Of a DNA stretch of 58,323 nucleotides, positions 15,835 through 25,490 are shown piece after piece. The stretch is taken from positions 1 through 58,323 of the forward strand of contig CALFJF010000016.1 of assembly GCA_937877535.1 (NCBI GenBank), written 5' to 3'. The stretch comes from an uncultured Treponema sp. GTDB lineage: Bacteria; Spirochaetota; Spirochaetia; Treponematales; Treponemataceae. The notes under the pieces are model-generated. The model saw nothing but the letters and a program-made list of their open reading frames with translations, was not told the origin of the DNA and did not search any database. The position numbers and the translations under genes were made by a program. Position 1 is the stretch's first letter, and every line of letters starts with the position of its first letter.

Positions 15835-17613
15835 ATGAAACAGCAGTGCGCGGAACAGGGGCTTTCCGCTCCCGTTTTTTTGGAAGGAACGGTTTTTTCT
15901 TTGAAAATCGAGGACACGGCGCGTCCAAAAGGAAGCGTTTTTCGCCTCACGATTCGCGCTCCTTTGAAAACGTCGCCGCTTCCTGGGCAGTTTTTTATGC
16001 TTCGCGCAAAGCGTTCTGCCGTTTTGCTTTCTCGCCCGATTTCGGTTTTTCTTTTTAAAGAAGAAAACGGCGAGGGCTTCATTGACTTTTTGATTCTCAA
16101 AAAAGGCGCGGGAACGATTGAACTTTCTGAATTGAACAGAAACGAGAAAATCGAACTTTTAGGTCCGCTTGGAAATTGTTTTCCAATTCCGCTTTCTTCA
16201 AACAAAAAAATCGCAATTCTTGGTGGAGGCGTGGGCGTTGCGCCCGTTGCGGGATTTGCGTCAACGCTTCCTTCGGGCAGTTTTGATTTTTTTGCTGCGT
16301 TCAAAAGCGGATTTTACGCACTCGATGAAATCAAAAGCGAAAACCTTTTTTTGACAACAGAAGACGGCTCAAAAGGCGAAAAAGGCATGATTTCCGCCCT
16401 TTTTACCGAGGAAAAGGCGAAGGAATATTCTGCCGTTTACGCGTGCGGGCCTGCGCCAATGCTTTCTTACGTTCAAAAAACGTGTCAAAACGCGGGCGTA
16501 AAATCGTATCTTTCGCTCGAAAATCGAATGGCGTGTGGAGTTGGCGCGTGTCTTGGCTGCTCGATTTCTACAAAAGAAGGTCAAAAACGAGTGTGCAAAG
16601 ACGGTCCTGTTTTTGAAGGCGACATTCTCATTTTTGAGTCTCCAAAATCGCGTCCTCTTAAAAATGTGTCAGAAGAAATCCACGCGGATTTGTCCGTGGA
16701 AATCGCTGGCGTAACGTTTCAAAATCCTGTCATTGCGGCGAGTGGCACGTTTGGCTACGGTTCGGAGTACGAGCATTTGATAGACGTGGATTTGCTTGGG
16801 GGCATTTGCTCAAAAGGGCTTACAGAAGAGCCGCGCGCTGGAAATATGGGCGTTCGACTTTACGAAACGTCAGGCGGACTTATCAATTCGATTGGACTTG
16901 AAAACCCCGGAATCGACCATTTTATTGAGCATGAAATGCAAACGATGCTTTCAAAAAAATGCGTTTCGATTGCAAATCTTTCGGGATTTTCGGTTGACGG
17001 CTACGTTCGTGGCGCAAAAAAACTCGATTCAACAAACATGCAAATGATTGAATTAAATATTTCCTGCCCGAACGTTCACTCTGGCGGAATGGCGTTTGGG
17101 CTTGAAGCAAAAGCGGCGGCGGAAGTTACAAAAGCAGTTCGCTCGGCAACAAAAAAGCCTCTAATTGTAAAACTTTCTCCAAACGCGCCTCATCTTATTG
17201 ACGTTGCGCTTTCGGTTTTGGAAGCGGGCGCGGACGCGATTTCGCTTGTGAACACGTTTCAAGCACTTGCGATTGACGTTGAAACGGGAAAACCCGTTTT
17301 TGATAATATTCGCGCAGGGTTATGTGGACCTGCCATAAAGCCGCTTGCGCTTAGAATGTGCTACGATGTTGTTCAAGCAATAAATCGACTCGACGAAAAA
17401 AAGCGCGTTCCCGTTATCGCGCTCGGCGGAATCGAAAAATGGCAAGATGCCGTGGAGTTCATTTTATCTGGAGCGCACGCGATTCAAGTCGGAACGGCAA
17501 CGTTCAAAAATCCAAAAGCGATGACAGAAATAATCGACGGAATCCGCGCGTACATGAAAAGAAAAGGATTCCGTTCGCTTTCAGATTTTAGAGGAATGGC
17601 GCAAAACTGTTAG
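15835..17613 (+). CDS. pyrK-pyrD: Fused dihydroorotate dehydrogenase PyrK-PyrD
   Basis: Residues 1-270 form PyrK, the electron-transfer subunit. It has a flavin domain (SRPISVF), an NAD-binding ILGGGVGVAP stretch and a [2Fe-2S] cluster on Cys 234, 239, 242 and 254. Residues 285-592 form the class 1B PyrD catalytic subunit with NISCPNVHSGG, which carries the active-site Cys, and the closing VIALGGIEKW and AIQVGTA phosphate motifs. In most bacteria these are two genes; here one 592-residue chain holds both, with PyrK first. GGAGG precedes the ATG. The fusion fixes a 1:1 ratio and couples dihydroorotate oxidation to NAD. Confidence 0.93.
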   Translation: MKQQCAEQGLSAPVFLEGTVFSLKIEDTARPKGSVFRLTIRAPLKTSPLPGQFFMLRAKRSAVLLSRPISVFLFKEENGEGFIDFLILKKGAGTIELSELNRNEKIELLGPLGNCFPIPLSSNKKIAILGGGVGVAPVAGFASTLPSGSFDFFAAFKSGFYALDEIKSENLFLTTEDGSKGEKGMISALFTEEKAKEYSAVYACGPAPMLSYVQKTCQNAGVKSYLSLENRMACGVGACLGCSISTKEGQKRVCKDGPVFEGDILIFESPKSRPLKNVSEEIHADLSVEIAGVTFQNPVIAASGTFGYGSEYEHLIDVDLLGGICSKGLTEEPRAGNMGVRLYETSGGLINSIGLENPGIDHFIEHEMQTMLSKKCVSIANLSGFSVDGYVRGAKKLDSTNMQMIELNISCPNVHSGGMAFGLEAKAAAEVTKAVRSATKKPLIVKLSPNAPHLIDVALSVLEAGADAISLVNTFQALAIDVETGKPVFDNIRAGLCGPAIKPLALRMCYDVVQAINRLDEKKRVPVIALGGIEKWQDAVEFILSGAHAIQVGTATFKNPKAMTEIIDGIRAYMKRKGFRSLSDFRGMAQNC

Positions 17614-17644
17614 CGCACTTTGAACTTAATCCCCGCAAAAAAAA

Positions 17645-17667
17645 ATCCCGTGTTTTTCACACGGGAT
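17645..17667. terminator. Bidirectional terminator between convergent genes
   Basis: ATCCCGTGT/ACACGGGAT forms a 9-bp stem with a short T-rich loop and A/T flanks. It separates pyrK-pyrD and the minus-strand gene ending at 17672. Confidence 0.75.
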
Positions 17668-17671
17668 AAAT

Positions 17672-19081
17672 TTACGAAATGCCGAGTTTTTTCATTTGCG
17701 CCATTTCCTCGATGTAGGAAGCGTATTCTGCTCTAAGCGAATTCGCTTTTATGAGCGTGTTTTTGAACGACGTGATGTCGATTTTTAGCCCTTTTATTCG
17801 ATTTTTGTTTTGAGGACTTGCCGCTGCCTTAAAAAACTCATCAATCGCGGAAAGCAAAACGAGCATTTTGTTGCAATCTGTTATCTGCGTCGAAATGAAT
17901 TCAAACAGTTTTTCTTCTTCCATCGAAAGAATTTTATTGTAGCCCGCGCTCTTTTTTTGATTAAAAATCGAGTACCGCCGCCCTTTGACTTCGAGTTCGT
18001 TTATAAACATATCGTAATTAAGGCGTTCTTGACGTTTTGCTCCCGTGCCAAGTTCCGTGAGAATTACTGTATAGTACAGTGGCGGTTCGGCAATGTTAAA
18101 CGCCTTCATAAAAACGCGCTTCAATTTATCAAAAAACGAATTATGCTCGCTTTCAAGGACATCGTGATTTGCCTTGATTTTTTCTACAATCGTTCCGATT
18201 GTTTGCGGAAGTCCGCCCAAAACGTGCGCACTTTCCATGAGCATTGCTTTTGTGTCAACTTTGTTTTCTTCGTGTGCGTGGCTTTTCTTGTTGATTCCCA
18301 TTTTTGCGAGGACTTTTTGTTGCAATTCTTCTTTGTTTGAACTTTGGTCTTCGGCTATAATTTCGTCAACGAGTTCTTTGTAGAAGGGTATTTTCCCCAT
18401 CGCCGCAGAAAAATTCTGCTTTATCATTTGACCTTCGCTGTTTGGCGACTCAAACGCCTTTGCTGCGTCAAATCCTGGAACGGAAAAAACCTTTTTTCGC
18501 ACTTGTCCTTTATAGTATTCGCGCTGAAAATCCGCGTAATCTTTCAAAATCGCGTTAATTTCACTCATCGCTTTTGACGCTTTTGAAAGTCCGTCGTTTA
18601 TCATGCTCACGGTCAATCCGTCGCTTTTTTGCCTTGCCACTGCAATAAGATTTGAAAGCACGCGCGTGTTCGTTTTGTTTGAGTTCGCGCTAAACGAATT
18701 CCAGAGAAACGCATTGCTCAAATCGACGAGTTTTTTGAGATTTCCGAGCGTTATGTGATTTACAGAAAATTTATAGTAGTTACACAAAAAATCGAGCGTA
18801 CCTTCGTAATCTGAAAAACGTTGCCCCATGATTATGGATTTTTCGGATTCGATAAATTGCGTATTTTCAGGTGCTTTTATATCAGAAAATTTTTTGTCGA
18901 TTTTGTACGGGTCTGGCGTAATAAGCGATTTTTTCACAAGAAGGTCAAAAAGATTTCTTACGCACGTGTGAAGCAAGCGATAATTTTCAAGAAGTCTTGG
19001 AAGTTCCTCTGTATCATACCACTGCGTTTTGGCATCAAGAGCGGGTAAAAGCGTGTTTGTGAAATTGCTACTACTTTCCAT
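17672..19081 (-). CDS. Uncharacterised 469-residue cytoplasmic protein
   Basis: I do not recognise a domain. The protein is mostly predicted helical, has no signal peptide or membrane segment, and contains Lys/Glu-rich amphipathic stretches in the second half. The start is set at the ATG at 19081 (MESSSNFTN). The frame remains open further upstream, but that extension lies over thrS and its leader and has non-coding character. Just upstream on the same strand is GCCGATAT (19089-19096), which resembles a sigma28 -10 element; a matching -35 is weak. It is divergent from thrS. The restricted look of the sequence suggests a spirochaete-specific family, but this is inference. Confidence 0.7.
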   Translation of the reverse strand: MESSSNFTNTLLPALDAKTQWYDTEELPRLLENYRLLHTCVRNLFDLLVKKSLITPDPYKIDKKFSDIKAPENTQFIESEKSIIMGQRFSDYEGTLDFLCNYYKFSVNHITLGNLKKLVDLSNAFLWNSFSANSNKTNTRVLSNLIAVARQKSDGLTVSMINDGLSKASKAMSEINAILKDYADFQREYYKGQVRKKVFSVPGFDAAKAFESPNSEGQMIKQNFSAAMGKIPFYKELVDEIIAEDQSSNKEELQQKVLAKMGINKKSHAHEENKVDTKAMLMESAHVLGGLPQTIGTIVEKIKANHDVLESEHNSFFDKLKRVFMKAFNIAEPPLYYTVILTELGTGAKRQERLNYDMFINELEVKGRRYSIFNQKKSAGYNKILSMEEEKLFEFISTQITDCNKMLVLLSAIDEFFKAAASPQNKNRIKGLKIDITSFKNTLIKANSLRAEYASYIEEMAQMKKLGIS

Positions 19082-19213
19082 AGGACGAATATCGGCAAAA
19101 AAACGCGCTTTCTTGCGGGTTTTTTCCGCTTTGGATTTTGCGCGATTGAAAATACTTCCATAAAGATGTATTTTTAATGAAAAAAAACAAACAACAAGGA
19201 TATTTCTTTCAAT

Positions 19214-20971
19214 ATGGCAAAAGATGAAAATGTGCAAAAAATGCGCCACTCTTGCGCGCACGTAATGGCAGAAGCGGTTCTGCATTTGTTTCCGGGAACA
19301 AAAATTGCGATTGGGCCGGCAATCGACAACGGATTTTACTACGATTTTGATTTTCCCGCCGAGGGCAAGGCGACCGAAAGCGATTTTCCCGCAATCGAAA
19401 AAGAAATGCGCAAGATTCTGGCAAGCGGCGCGGAATTTGTGCGCAAAGAAGTGAGCAAGGAAGAAGCCCTGCGCCAGTTTGCCGACCAGCCGTACAAGGT
19501 GGAGTTGATTAACGCGCTCCCTGAAGGCGAAGTCATTTCCACTTACACGCAGGAAGATTTTACCGACTTGTGCCGCGGTCCGCATGTGGCAACGACCAAA
19601 GAAATCAACGCGCAGGCGTTCAAACTGATGAGCATTGCGGGCGCGTACTGGCGCGGAGATTCTGCTCGCCCCATGCTGACGCGCATTTACGCCGTCGCCT
19701 TTCCCAAACCGAACGACCTTAAAGACTATCTGCACATGCTGGAAGAAGCGGAAAAACGCGACCACCGAAAACTCGGCGTGCAAATGGATTTGTTCCACCT
19801 GGACAGTGAAGACCCCGGTCAGATTTTCTGGCACCCGAACGGCTGGCAAATGTATGTGACTTTGCAGGACTACATGCGCAAAAAAGTGCTTGCCGACGGC
19901 TACAAAGAAGTGAACACGCCCGCCATTATGCCGCGCAGTCTGTGGGAACGCTCAGGGCACTGGGGACACTATCAGCAAAACATGTTCATTACTGAAAGCG
20001 AAAAGCGCATTTTTGCCGTTAAGCCGATGAACTGCCCCGGCGCGCTGGAAATTTTTAAGAGCCGACTGCGCTCCTACAAAGATTTGCCGCTCCGCCTTGC
20101 CGAATTTGGGCACTGTGTGCGGAACGAACCGAGCGGCACGCTCCACGGCATTATGCGCGTGCGCGGCTTTGTGCAGGACGACGCGCACATCATCTGTACC
20201 GAAGACCAGATTGAAGCCGAAGTCGCCAAATTCTGCCGTCTTTTGCTGGACGTGTACAAGGATTTTGGCTTTGATAAGCATGTGACCGTAAAACTTTCCA
20301 CCATGCCCGACGACCACGTAGGCGATGAAGCCACTTGGCAGCATGCGGAAGCCGCGCTGGGAGCGGCGTGCAAGAGCGCGGGACTGGAATACGAAATCCA
20401 GCCAAAAGAAGGCGCGTTCTACGGACCAAAACTGGAATTCAAACTGTATGACACGCTCGGTCGTGAATGGCAGTGCGGCACGATTCAACTGGACTACCAG
20501 TTGCCGAGCGCGGAACGCTTGGACGCAGAATACATCGGCTCGGACAACCAAAAGCACCACCCCGTCATGCTGCACCGCGCCGTGCTTGGCTCGCTGGAAC
20601 GCTTTATGGGCATTCTGATAGAAAACTTTGCCGGCGCGATGCCCGCTTGGTTTGCCTTTGAGCAAGTTGCCGTCGTTCCCGTGGGAAACGATTTTGCCGA
20701 TTACGCAAAAAAAGTCGCCGACGAACTTGCCGCAATCGGAGTGCGTGCCAACGCCTATCTTGACGACAGCAACATGAAAAGCAAAATCAAGGTGATTTCA
20801 AGCGAGCACAAAACGCCGTACATTTTGGTGGTGGGCGCAAAGGAACGCGACGAAAACGCCGTGTGCGTGCGCTTCCGCGCCGACAGCGGAAAGCAACAGC
20901 AGACGCTCCCGCTTGCCGAGTTCAAGACGTACATTGCAGAAAAAATCTTGAACCACAGCCTCGTTTTGTAA
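19214..20971 (+). CDS. thrS: Threonyl-tRNA synthetase without TGS domain
   Basis: The enzyme charges tRNA-Thr. The 585-residue protein begins almost directly with the editing domain (HSCAH at 12-16, DLCRGPH later) and lacks the roughly 60-residue N-terminal TGS domain of standard ThrS (about 640). The catalytic core is complete: KPMNCPG, RNEPSGTLHG, MRVRGF and HHPVMLHR supply the zinc Cys-His-His and the class II motifs. An anticodon-binding domain closes it. Codon use differs from the neighbours: CTG for leucine is frequent and one counted 60-base stretch (20461-20520) is 58% GC. This suggests acquisition from another lineage or very strong codon selection. Confidence 0.95.
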   Translation: MAKDENVQKMRHSCAHVMAEAVLHLFPGTKIAIGPAIDNGFYYDFDFPAEGKATESDFPAIEKEMRKILASGAEFVRKEVSKEEALRQFADQPYKVELINALPEGEVISTYTQEDFTDLCRGPHVATTKEINAQAFKLMSIAGAYWRGDSARPMLTRIYAVAFPKPNDLKDYLHMLEEAEKRDHRKLGVQMDLFHLDSEDPGQIFWHPNGWQMYVTLQDYMRKKVLADGYKEVNTPAIMPRSLWERSGHWGHYQQNMFITESEKRIFAVKPMNCPGALEIFKSRLRSYKDLPLRLAEFGHCVRNEPSGTLHGIMRVRGFVQDDAHIICTEDQIEAEVAKFCRLLLDVYKDFGFDKHVTVKLSTMPDDHVGDEATWQHAEAALGAACKSAGLEYEIQPKEGAFYGPKLEFKLYDTLGREWQCGTIQLDYQLPSAERLDAEYIGSDNQKHHPVMLHRAVLGSLERFMGILIENFAGAMPAWFAFEQVAVVPVGNDFADYAKKVADELAAIGVRANAYLDDSNMKSKIKVISSEHKTPYILVVGAKERDENAVCVRFRADSGKQQQTLPLAEFKTYIAEKILNHSLVL

Positions 20972-20975
20972 AAAA

Positions 20976-21018
20976 ACGTGCGCATTCTGATTTTTTGTGT
21001 ATTTTGGAATGCGCACGT
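20976..21018 (+). terminator. Terminator of thrS
   Basis: ACGTGCGCATTC pairs with GAATGCGCACGT across a T-rich loop, and CTTTTT follows. It isolates thrS from the peptide-binding protein gene. Confidence 0.8.
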
Positions 21019-21057
21019 CTTTTTGCGGTTTCTTTTTTGCGCTCAAAAGGGTAAAAT

Positions 21058-22674
21058 ATGCGCATGAAATTAAAGATGTTTTTCGCGCTCGTTTTTTTCA
21101 CTTTTTTTCAGATTGCGATTTTTCCTGATGAGTTTCAGGATTCTTCTTCCGTTGACGATTCAATTCAGCGGGAGTTTCTTGTCCTCATGTCAAGGCAGCG
21201 ATTCAATCTCAATCCGCATACAGCAACGTATTCAAGCGAAGCGCAAATCCTCGACGCGCTTTATGAAGGGCTTTATTCTTACGACCCGCGGACGCTCGAC
21301 CCGATTCCAGCCCTTGCCACAAATTGCAAAGTTTCCCGCGACAAGAAAAAACTCACGTTTACGATTCGAGAAGGCGCGCACTTTAGCGACGGCAGCGAAA
21401 TTACGGCGAGCAGTGTCAGAAATTCGTGGCTTCTTTTGCTTTCAACGCCAAACGCGCCTTACGCCTCTCTTTTTGATTGCATTGTGGGAGCAGCGGATTA
21501 TCGAACGGGCAAAATTTCTGAAAAAGACGTTGGAATAATCGCCCGCGATTCTCGAACGCTTGTTGTAACGCTCTTGACTCCAACGGCTCATTTTACAAAA
21601 ATCATTTGTCATCCTGCGTTTTGCGTTCGCGCTTTTCAAGATAACGTTTTTTCTGGCGCATTTGTGCTTTCGGAGCGAAGCGACGAGCAGATTGTTTTGA
21701 AAAAAAACGAGCAGTACTGGGACGCAGAAAATGTCCACATTCCTTCAATTCGCATAAAAACCGACGACGACATTTCTGAAAACTCCTGGGCTTTTAACAC
21801 GGGCAAAGCCGATTGGATTGTTTCCGCGTTTGACGCATCTCTCCTTTTGAATCGCTCTTCGGTGCGGCTTTCAACGATTTTTGGAACGGAGTACATTTTT
21901 TTTCGTTGCGACAGACCGCCGTTTGACCGTGCCGACATACGAAACGCACTCATTGCCGCCGTGCCGTGGGAGGAGTTGCGAAAACTCTCCTATGTGCAGG
22001 CTTCTTCCCTCGTGTACCCGCTTTCTGGATATCCAAGCGTTGAGGGGCTTACGGAAACGAGCGAAGAAGACGCGCTTGAACTCATGGAAGCGGCACGGAA
22101 AAACGCTGGAATCAAAAAAGACGAGAAAATTCGGCTCGTTATGGGGATTTTGGCTTCTTCGGAGCGACAAAAGCGTCAATTTGAAATTTTGCGTGATGCT
22201 TGGAAAAAACTTGGCGTTGAACTTGACGTAAACGCAACAAACGATTCGCGCTACATCGAAGCAATCGGGGAGTGGGACGCGGATTTGTTCGTTTATTCTT
22301 GGATTGGAGATTTTGCCGACCCTATCGCGTTTTTGGAATTGTTCCGCGACGGCTCCACGCTTAATCAAACCGCGTGGAAAAACGACGATTTTTCTTCCGC
22401 GCTTTTGGAAGCCGCGTCAACAACGGAAAGCGACGCTCGCTACAAAATTCTTTCCGAAGCAGAGCAAATTCTTCTCGACGACGGCGTGATTCTTCCTGTA
22501 AGTCATCAAGTTTCGCTTCACGCGCTCAATCCGCTCGCCGTTGGAGGCTGGTTCACAAACGCGCTCGACATTCATCCGTACAAATATCTTTTTTTGAAAC
22601 ATTCCTCATCGGAAATTCCAAACGTCGTGCAACATTCTCAAGTAAAAACAGAGATTTCTTGTTCTCTTCGCTGA
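21058..22674 (+). CDS. Peptide-binding protein (SBP family 5, OppA-like)
   Basis: The 538-residue exported protein has an N-terminal hydrophobic signal segment without a lipobox Cys, then the extracellular solute-binding family 5 fold. Recognisable stretches are LYEGLYSYDP, the FTIREGAHFSDG core and the C-terminal ILLDDGVILPVSH segment. It would bind oligopeptides or similar ligands in the periplasm for an ABC importer whose permeases are not in this window. AAAAGGG supports ATG 21058. However, TAAAAT (21052-21057) sits 6 nt before a second in-frame ATG at 21064, matching the leaderless layout seen elsewhere, so the start is uncertain by two residues. Confidence 0.88.
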   Translation: MRMKLKMFFALVFFTFFQIAIFPDEFQDSSSVDDSIQREFLVLMSRQRFNLNPHTATYSSEAQILDALYEGLYSYDPRTLDPIPALATNCKVSRDKKKLTFTIREGAHFSDGSEITASSVRNSWLLLLSTPNAPYASLFDCIVGAADYRTGKISEKDVGIIARDSRTLVVTLLTPTAHFTKIICHPAFCVRAFQDNVFSGAFVLSERSDEQIVLKKNEQYWDAENVHIPSIRIKTDDDISENSWAFNTGKADWIVSAFDASLLLNRSSVRLSTIFGTEYIFFRCDRPPFDRADIRNALIAAVPWEELRKLSYVQASSLVYPLSGYPSVEGLTETSEEDALELMEAARKNAGIKKDEKIRLVMGILASSERQKRQFEILRDAWKKLGVELDVNATNDSRYIEAIGEWDADLFVYSWIGDFADPIAFLELFRDGSTLNQTAWKNDDFSSALLEAASTTESDARYKILSEAEQILLDDGVILPVSHQVSLHALNPLAVGGWFTNALDIHPYKYLFLKHSSSEIPNVVQHSQVKTEISCSLR

Positions 22675-22695
22675 AAATTTGTTTTAGAGGAAAAA

Positions 22696-24348
22696 ATGGC
22701 GAGAACCTACGACGACACGATGTTCATTGACACGTTTGAGCACGAATTTACATGGCTTTCAGGATTTCTTCGGAATGTGCGCCGATTTCCTTTGCGCCCT
22801 GCCGTTTTAGACCCCGACGTGGGAAAAATGTGGACTTACGAAGCATTAAATCGAGAAGCAAACGCGCTCGCTCAAACGCTTCAAAAAGAAGGCGTTTCGC
22901 GCGGAAACGTGGTGATGACGCTTCTAAAAAACAGTCCAGAAGCCGCGTTTTGCTACTGCGGAGTTCGGAAAATCGGCGCGGTGCTTCTTACGGCAAATTT
23001 CAATCTTTCGGAACGCGAACTGTCGCTTTTGATTTCTCACAATTCGCCCGTTGCCATTATTGCCTCGACTTCGTGCGCGTTTCTTGTTTCTCGCGTTCTT
23101 TCTTCGCTTGAAACGCCTCCAAAAATTCTCGTTGCGGCAAAAGAAAAAAACGATGAGAACATTCCCAATGAATTCGTTTCTTACGAGGAGTTCGTGCGTA
23201 ACGCTTCATTTGACGAGCCAAAAATCGACTTTAGACCGCATATTTATGACGAGGTGTTGCGACTTTGCACAAGCGGAACGACCGCGCTTCCAAAATGCGT
23301 TCCAATAAACGATATAAACGAAGTATTATCCGCGCACGATGTTATAATGCACTATCCGCTTTATCCATGCGACGTTACGATGAATATGACACCCTGGTTT
23401 CATCGCGGTGGAGTCCATTCTGGAGGGCTGTGTCCGTCTTTTTACGCAGGCGCAACGGTCGTTGTAATGCGCACGTTTCGTCCGCAAACCACGCTCGATT
23501 GGGTTTCTCGCTACAAAATCAATTTTTTGATGGGTTCTCCCGCAAATCTTGAAATGCTTTCGCGCTCTCAAGAGAAAAAAAATCGAGACCTTTCGACGCT
23601 TCGGGGCATTGTTACAATGGGTGCGCCGCTTTCAAAAAGCAACTGCATTCGATTTATGCAAACGCTCACGCCTCGGATTTTTAACGGCTACGGAACAACG
23701 GAAACATTTTGGAATTCGTTTTTGCGTCCGTTCGACCTTCCTGTTGGGGCGGGCACGGTGGGAAATGTGTGCTTTGATGACGACGTTCGCGTGGTGAGTT
23801 TAAAAGATGGCGCAACTTTTGAAGATACGGTCAAAGCCGACGGAAAAACTGAAGGCGAAATCATAATTCGTTCGGCAGGAAAATCGACTTTTACATACAT
23901 CGGAAACGAACAGGCGGCAAAAGAAAAATTCCGCGCAGGCTGGATGTTCACGGGCGATACGGGAACGTGGGATGTGTCGGGCGTTGTTACTGTTCGCGGG
24001 CGCAAAGACGACATGATGGTTGTTTCTGGCGAAAACATCTATCCTGAGCAAATCGAACAAGCGATAAAAGAAAACAAAAGGGTTTTGGACGCGCTTGTAA
24101 CAAGCGTTCCCGATTCTTTGCGTGGAGAAGTCGTTGTCGCTTACGTTGTGCCTTCGGACGATTCGCTTTCGATTCGGGAATTGGCAGAATTTTGTTCGCA
24201 AAGCAGCGTTTTGCCGTCGTACAAAAAGCCGCGTTATTTTTCGCTCGTTTCGTCGCTTCCGCTTACGGCAACGGGAAAGAAAAAGCGCAATGAAATGAAA
24301 ATTCGCGCAAAAGATGATTTTTTGCACGGACGGCTCAAAAAAGTTTAG
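22696..24348 (+). CDS. AMP-forming acyl-CoA synthetase family protein
   Basis: A class I adenylate-forming enzyme of 550 residues. The ATP-binding loop reads CTSGTTALPKC, a variant of the usual SGTTGxPKG in which both glycines of the second half are changed. Later motifs are canonical: YGTTE, GWMFTGDTG, GRKDDMMVVSGENIYPEQIE and a C-terminal GKKKR with the catalytic lysine. It most likely activates a fatty or other carboxylic acid to its CoA thioester; the substrate is not readable. GAGGA precedes the ATG. mraY starts 22 bp downstream and is probably co-transcribed. Confidence 0.88.
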   Translation: MARTYDDTMFIDTFEHEFTWLSGFLRNVRRFPLRPAVLDPDVGKMWTYEALNREANALAQTLQKEGVSRGNVVMTLLKNSPEAAFCYCGVRKIGAVLLTANFNLSERELSLLISHNSPVAIIASTSCAFLVSRVLSSLETPPKILVAAKEKNDENIPNEFVSYEEFVRNASFDEPKIDFRPHIYDEVLRLCTSGTTALPKCVPINDINEVLSAHDVIMHYPLYPCDVTMNMTPWFHRGGVHSGGLCPSFYAGATVVVMRTFRPQTTLDWVSRYKINFLMGSPANLEMLSRSQEKKNRDLSTLRGIVTMGAPLSKSNCIRFMQTLTPRIFNGYGTTETFWNSFLRPFDLPVGAGTVGNVCFDDDVRVVSLKDGATFEDTVKADGKTEGEIIIRSAGKSTFTYIGNEQAAKEKFRAGWMFTGDTGTWDVSGVVTVRGRKDDMMVVSGENIYPEQIEQAIKENKRVLDALVTSVPDSLRGEVVVAYVVPSDDSLSIRELAEFCSQSSVLPSYKKPRYFSLVSSLPLTATGKKKRNEMKIRAKDDFLHGRLKKV

Positions 24349-24369
24349 GGCAATTGGAAGGGAGGATGT

Positions 24370-25440
24370 ATGCTTTATTATCTTGGCGGATTTTTGACGC
24401 ACTATTTTGGACCTGCGCGACTTTTGCAATCGTACACGATTTTAATCGTTCTTGCGCTGTATTCGGGATTTTTTATCGTGTGGAAATCGCTTCCGAGTTT
24501 TTATTCGCGCCTTCCCCACGACCGCGGGCGAGAGTTTGCGGAGGCGGCTGCTGCTGCAAAAGGAAAACCCACTGGCTCTGGCGTTGTTTGGATTTCGGTG
24601 TTCGTTATTTTGAGCCTTGTTTTTGTTCCGCTCGATTGGGAAAAATGCGCCCTTCTTTTGTTGAATTGGCTTATGATGCTCACGGGCTTTTTGGATGATT
24701 CGAGCCGCGCAAGTTGGGGCGAGTATCGAAAAGCGTTGCTCGATTTGATTTTGAGTGTTTTGGCGAGTGTCGTTTTAACCGTGTATCTTTCAAATGCAAG
24801 CGCAGACGGCGTGATTCGGTTTTGGTTTCCGTTTTTTACGCAAACGCTCGACGTTTCTCCCTGGATTTTCGCTTCGATTTCCACCGTTATCATTTGGGCG
24901 AGTGTAAACACCACAAACTGCACTGACGGCGTTGACGGGCTTTCGTCCACGCTCGTTTTAGTGTCGCTTATGACGCTGGGCATTGTGTTTTATTTTATCC
25001 TCGGACACAAAGACATCGCAGAGTATTTGCTCGTGCCGCATATTGCCGACGGAGCGGCGTGGGCTGTAATGACGTTTTGTCTTGCGGGCGTTCTCATGGG
25101 CTACTTGTGGCACAATGCGTTTCCGAGCCACGTTTTAATGGGAGACGCGGGAAGTCGCGCCCTTGGATTTTACATTGGCGTTGGAGTTATGGTGAGCGGA
25201 AACCCGTTTTTGATTTTTGCAACAAGTTCAATCATTTTTGTGAACGGTGGAATGGGACTTTTGAAAGTCGCGCTCAAACGCTTTTTTCACATTTCGATTT
25301 TTACCACGATTCGCTTCCCGCTCCACGACCACTTTAGAAAAAATCACGGTTGGAGTCCAACGCAAGTGCTCATCAAATTTTTGATATTGCAACTGCTTCT
25401 TACCGTTGCAATCGTCGGAATCATCTTCAAAATTCGATAA
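24370..25440 (+). CDS. mraY: Phospho-N-acetylmuramoyl-pentapeptide transferase
   Basis: MraY makes lipid I from UDP-MurNAc-pentapeptide and undecaprenyl phosphate in the inner membrane. About ten hydrophobic helices are visible in 356 residues. Conserved cytoplasmic loops include PTGSG, GFLDD (the DD motif), NTTNCTDGVDGL, FPSHVLMGDAGS and PLHDHFRK, which fit MraY better than WecA. GGAGG stands 4 nt before the ATG. It is unusual that it follows an acyl-CoA ligase gene rather than other mur genes. Confidence 0.92.
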   Translation: MLYYLGGFLTHYFGPARLLQSYTILIVLALYSGFFIVWKSLPSFYSRLPHDRGREFAEAAAAAKGKPTGSGVVWISVFVILSLVFVPLDWEKCALLLLNWLMMLTGFLDDSSRASWGEYRKALLDLILSVLASVVLTVYLSNASADGVIRFWFPFFTQTLDVSPWIFASISTVIIWASVNTTNCTDGVDGLSSTLVLVSLMTLGIVFYFILGHKDIAEYLLVPHIADGAAWAVMTFCLAGVLMGYLWHNAFPSHVLMGDAGSRALGFYIGVGVMVSGNPFLIFATSSIIFVNGGMGLLKVALKRFFHISIFTTIRFPLHDHFRKNHGWSPTQVLIKFLILQLLLTVAIVGIIFKIR

Positions 25441-25449
25441 TGTTTCAAA

Positions 25450-25490
25450 CGTGGTGGTTGCGTTTTTGAAAAACAACCACCAGTTTTTTC
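25450..25490. terminator. Bidirectional terminator
   Basis: TGGTGGTTG (25452-25460) pairs with CAACCACCA (25474-25482), followed by a T-run. It lies between the convergent mraY and EAL-domain genes. Confidence 0.8.

Noticed and set aside
19082..19849. Upstream extension of the unknown minus-strand gene
   Set aside because: It runs antisense through thrS, is rich in Phe, His and Arg, and has no family resemblance; the gene proper starts at 19081.
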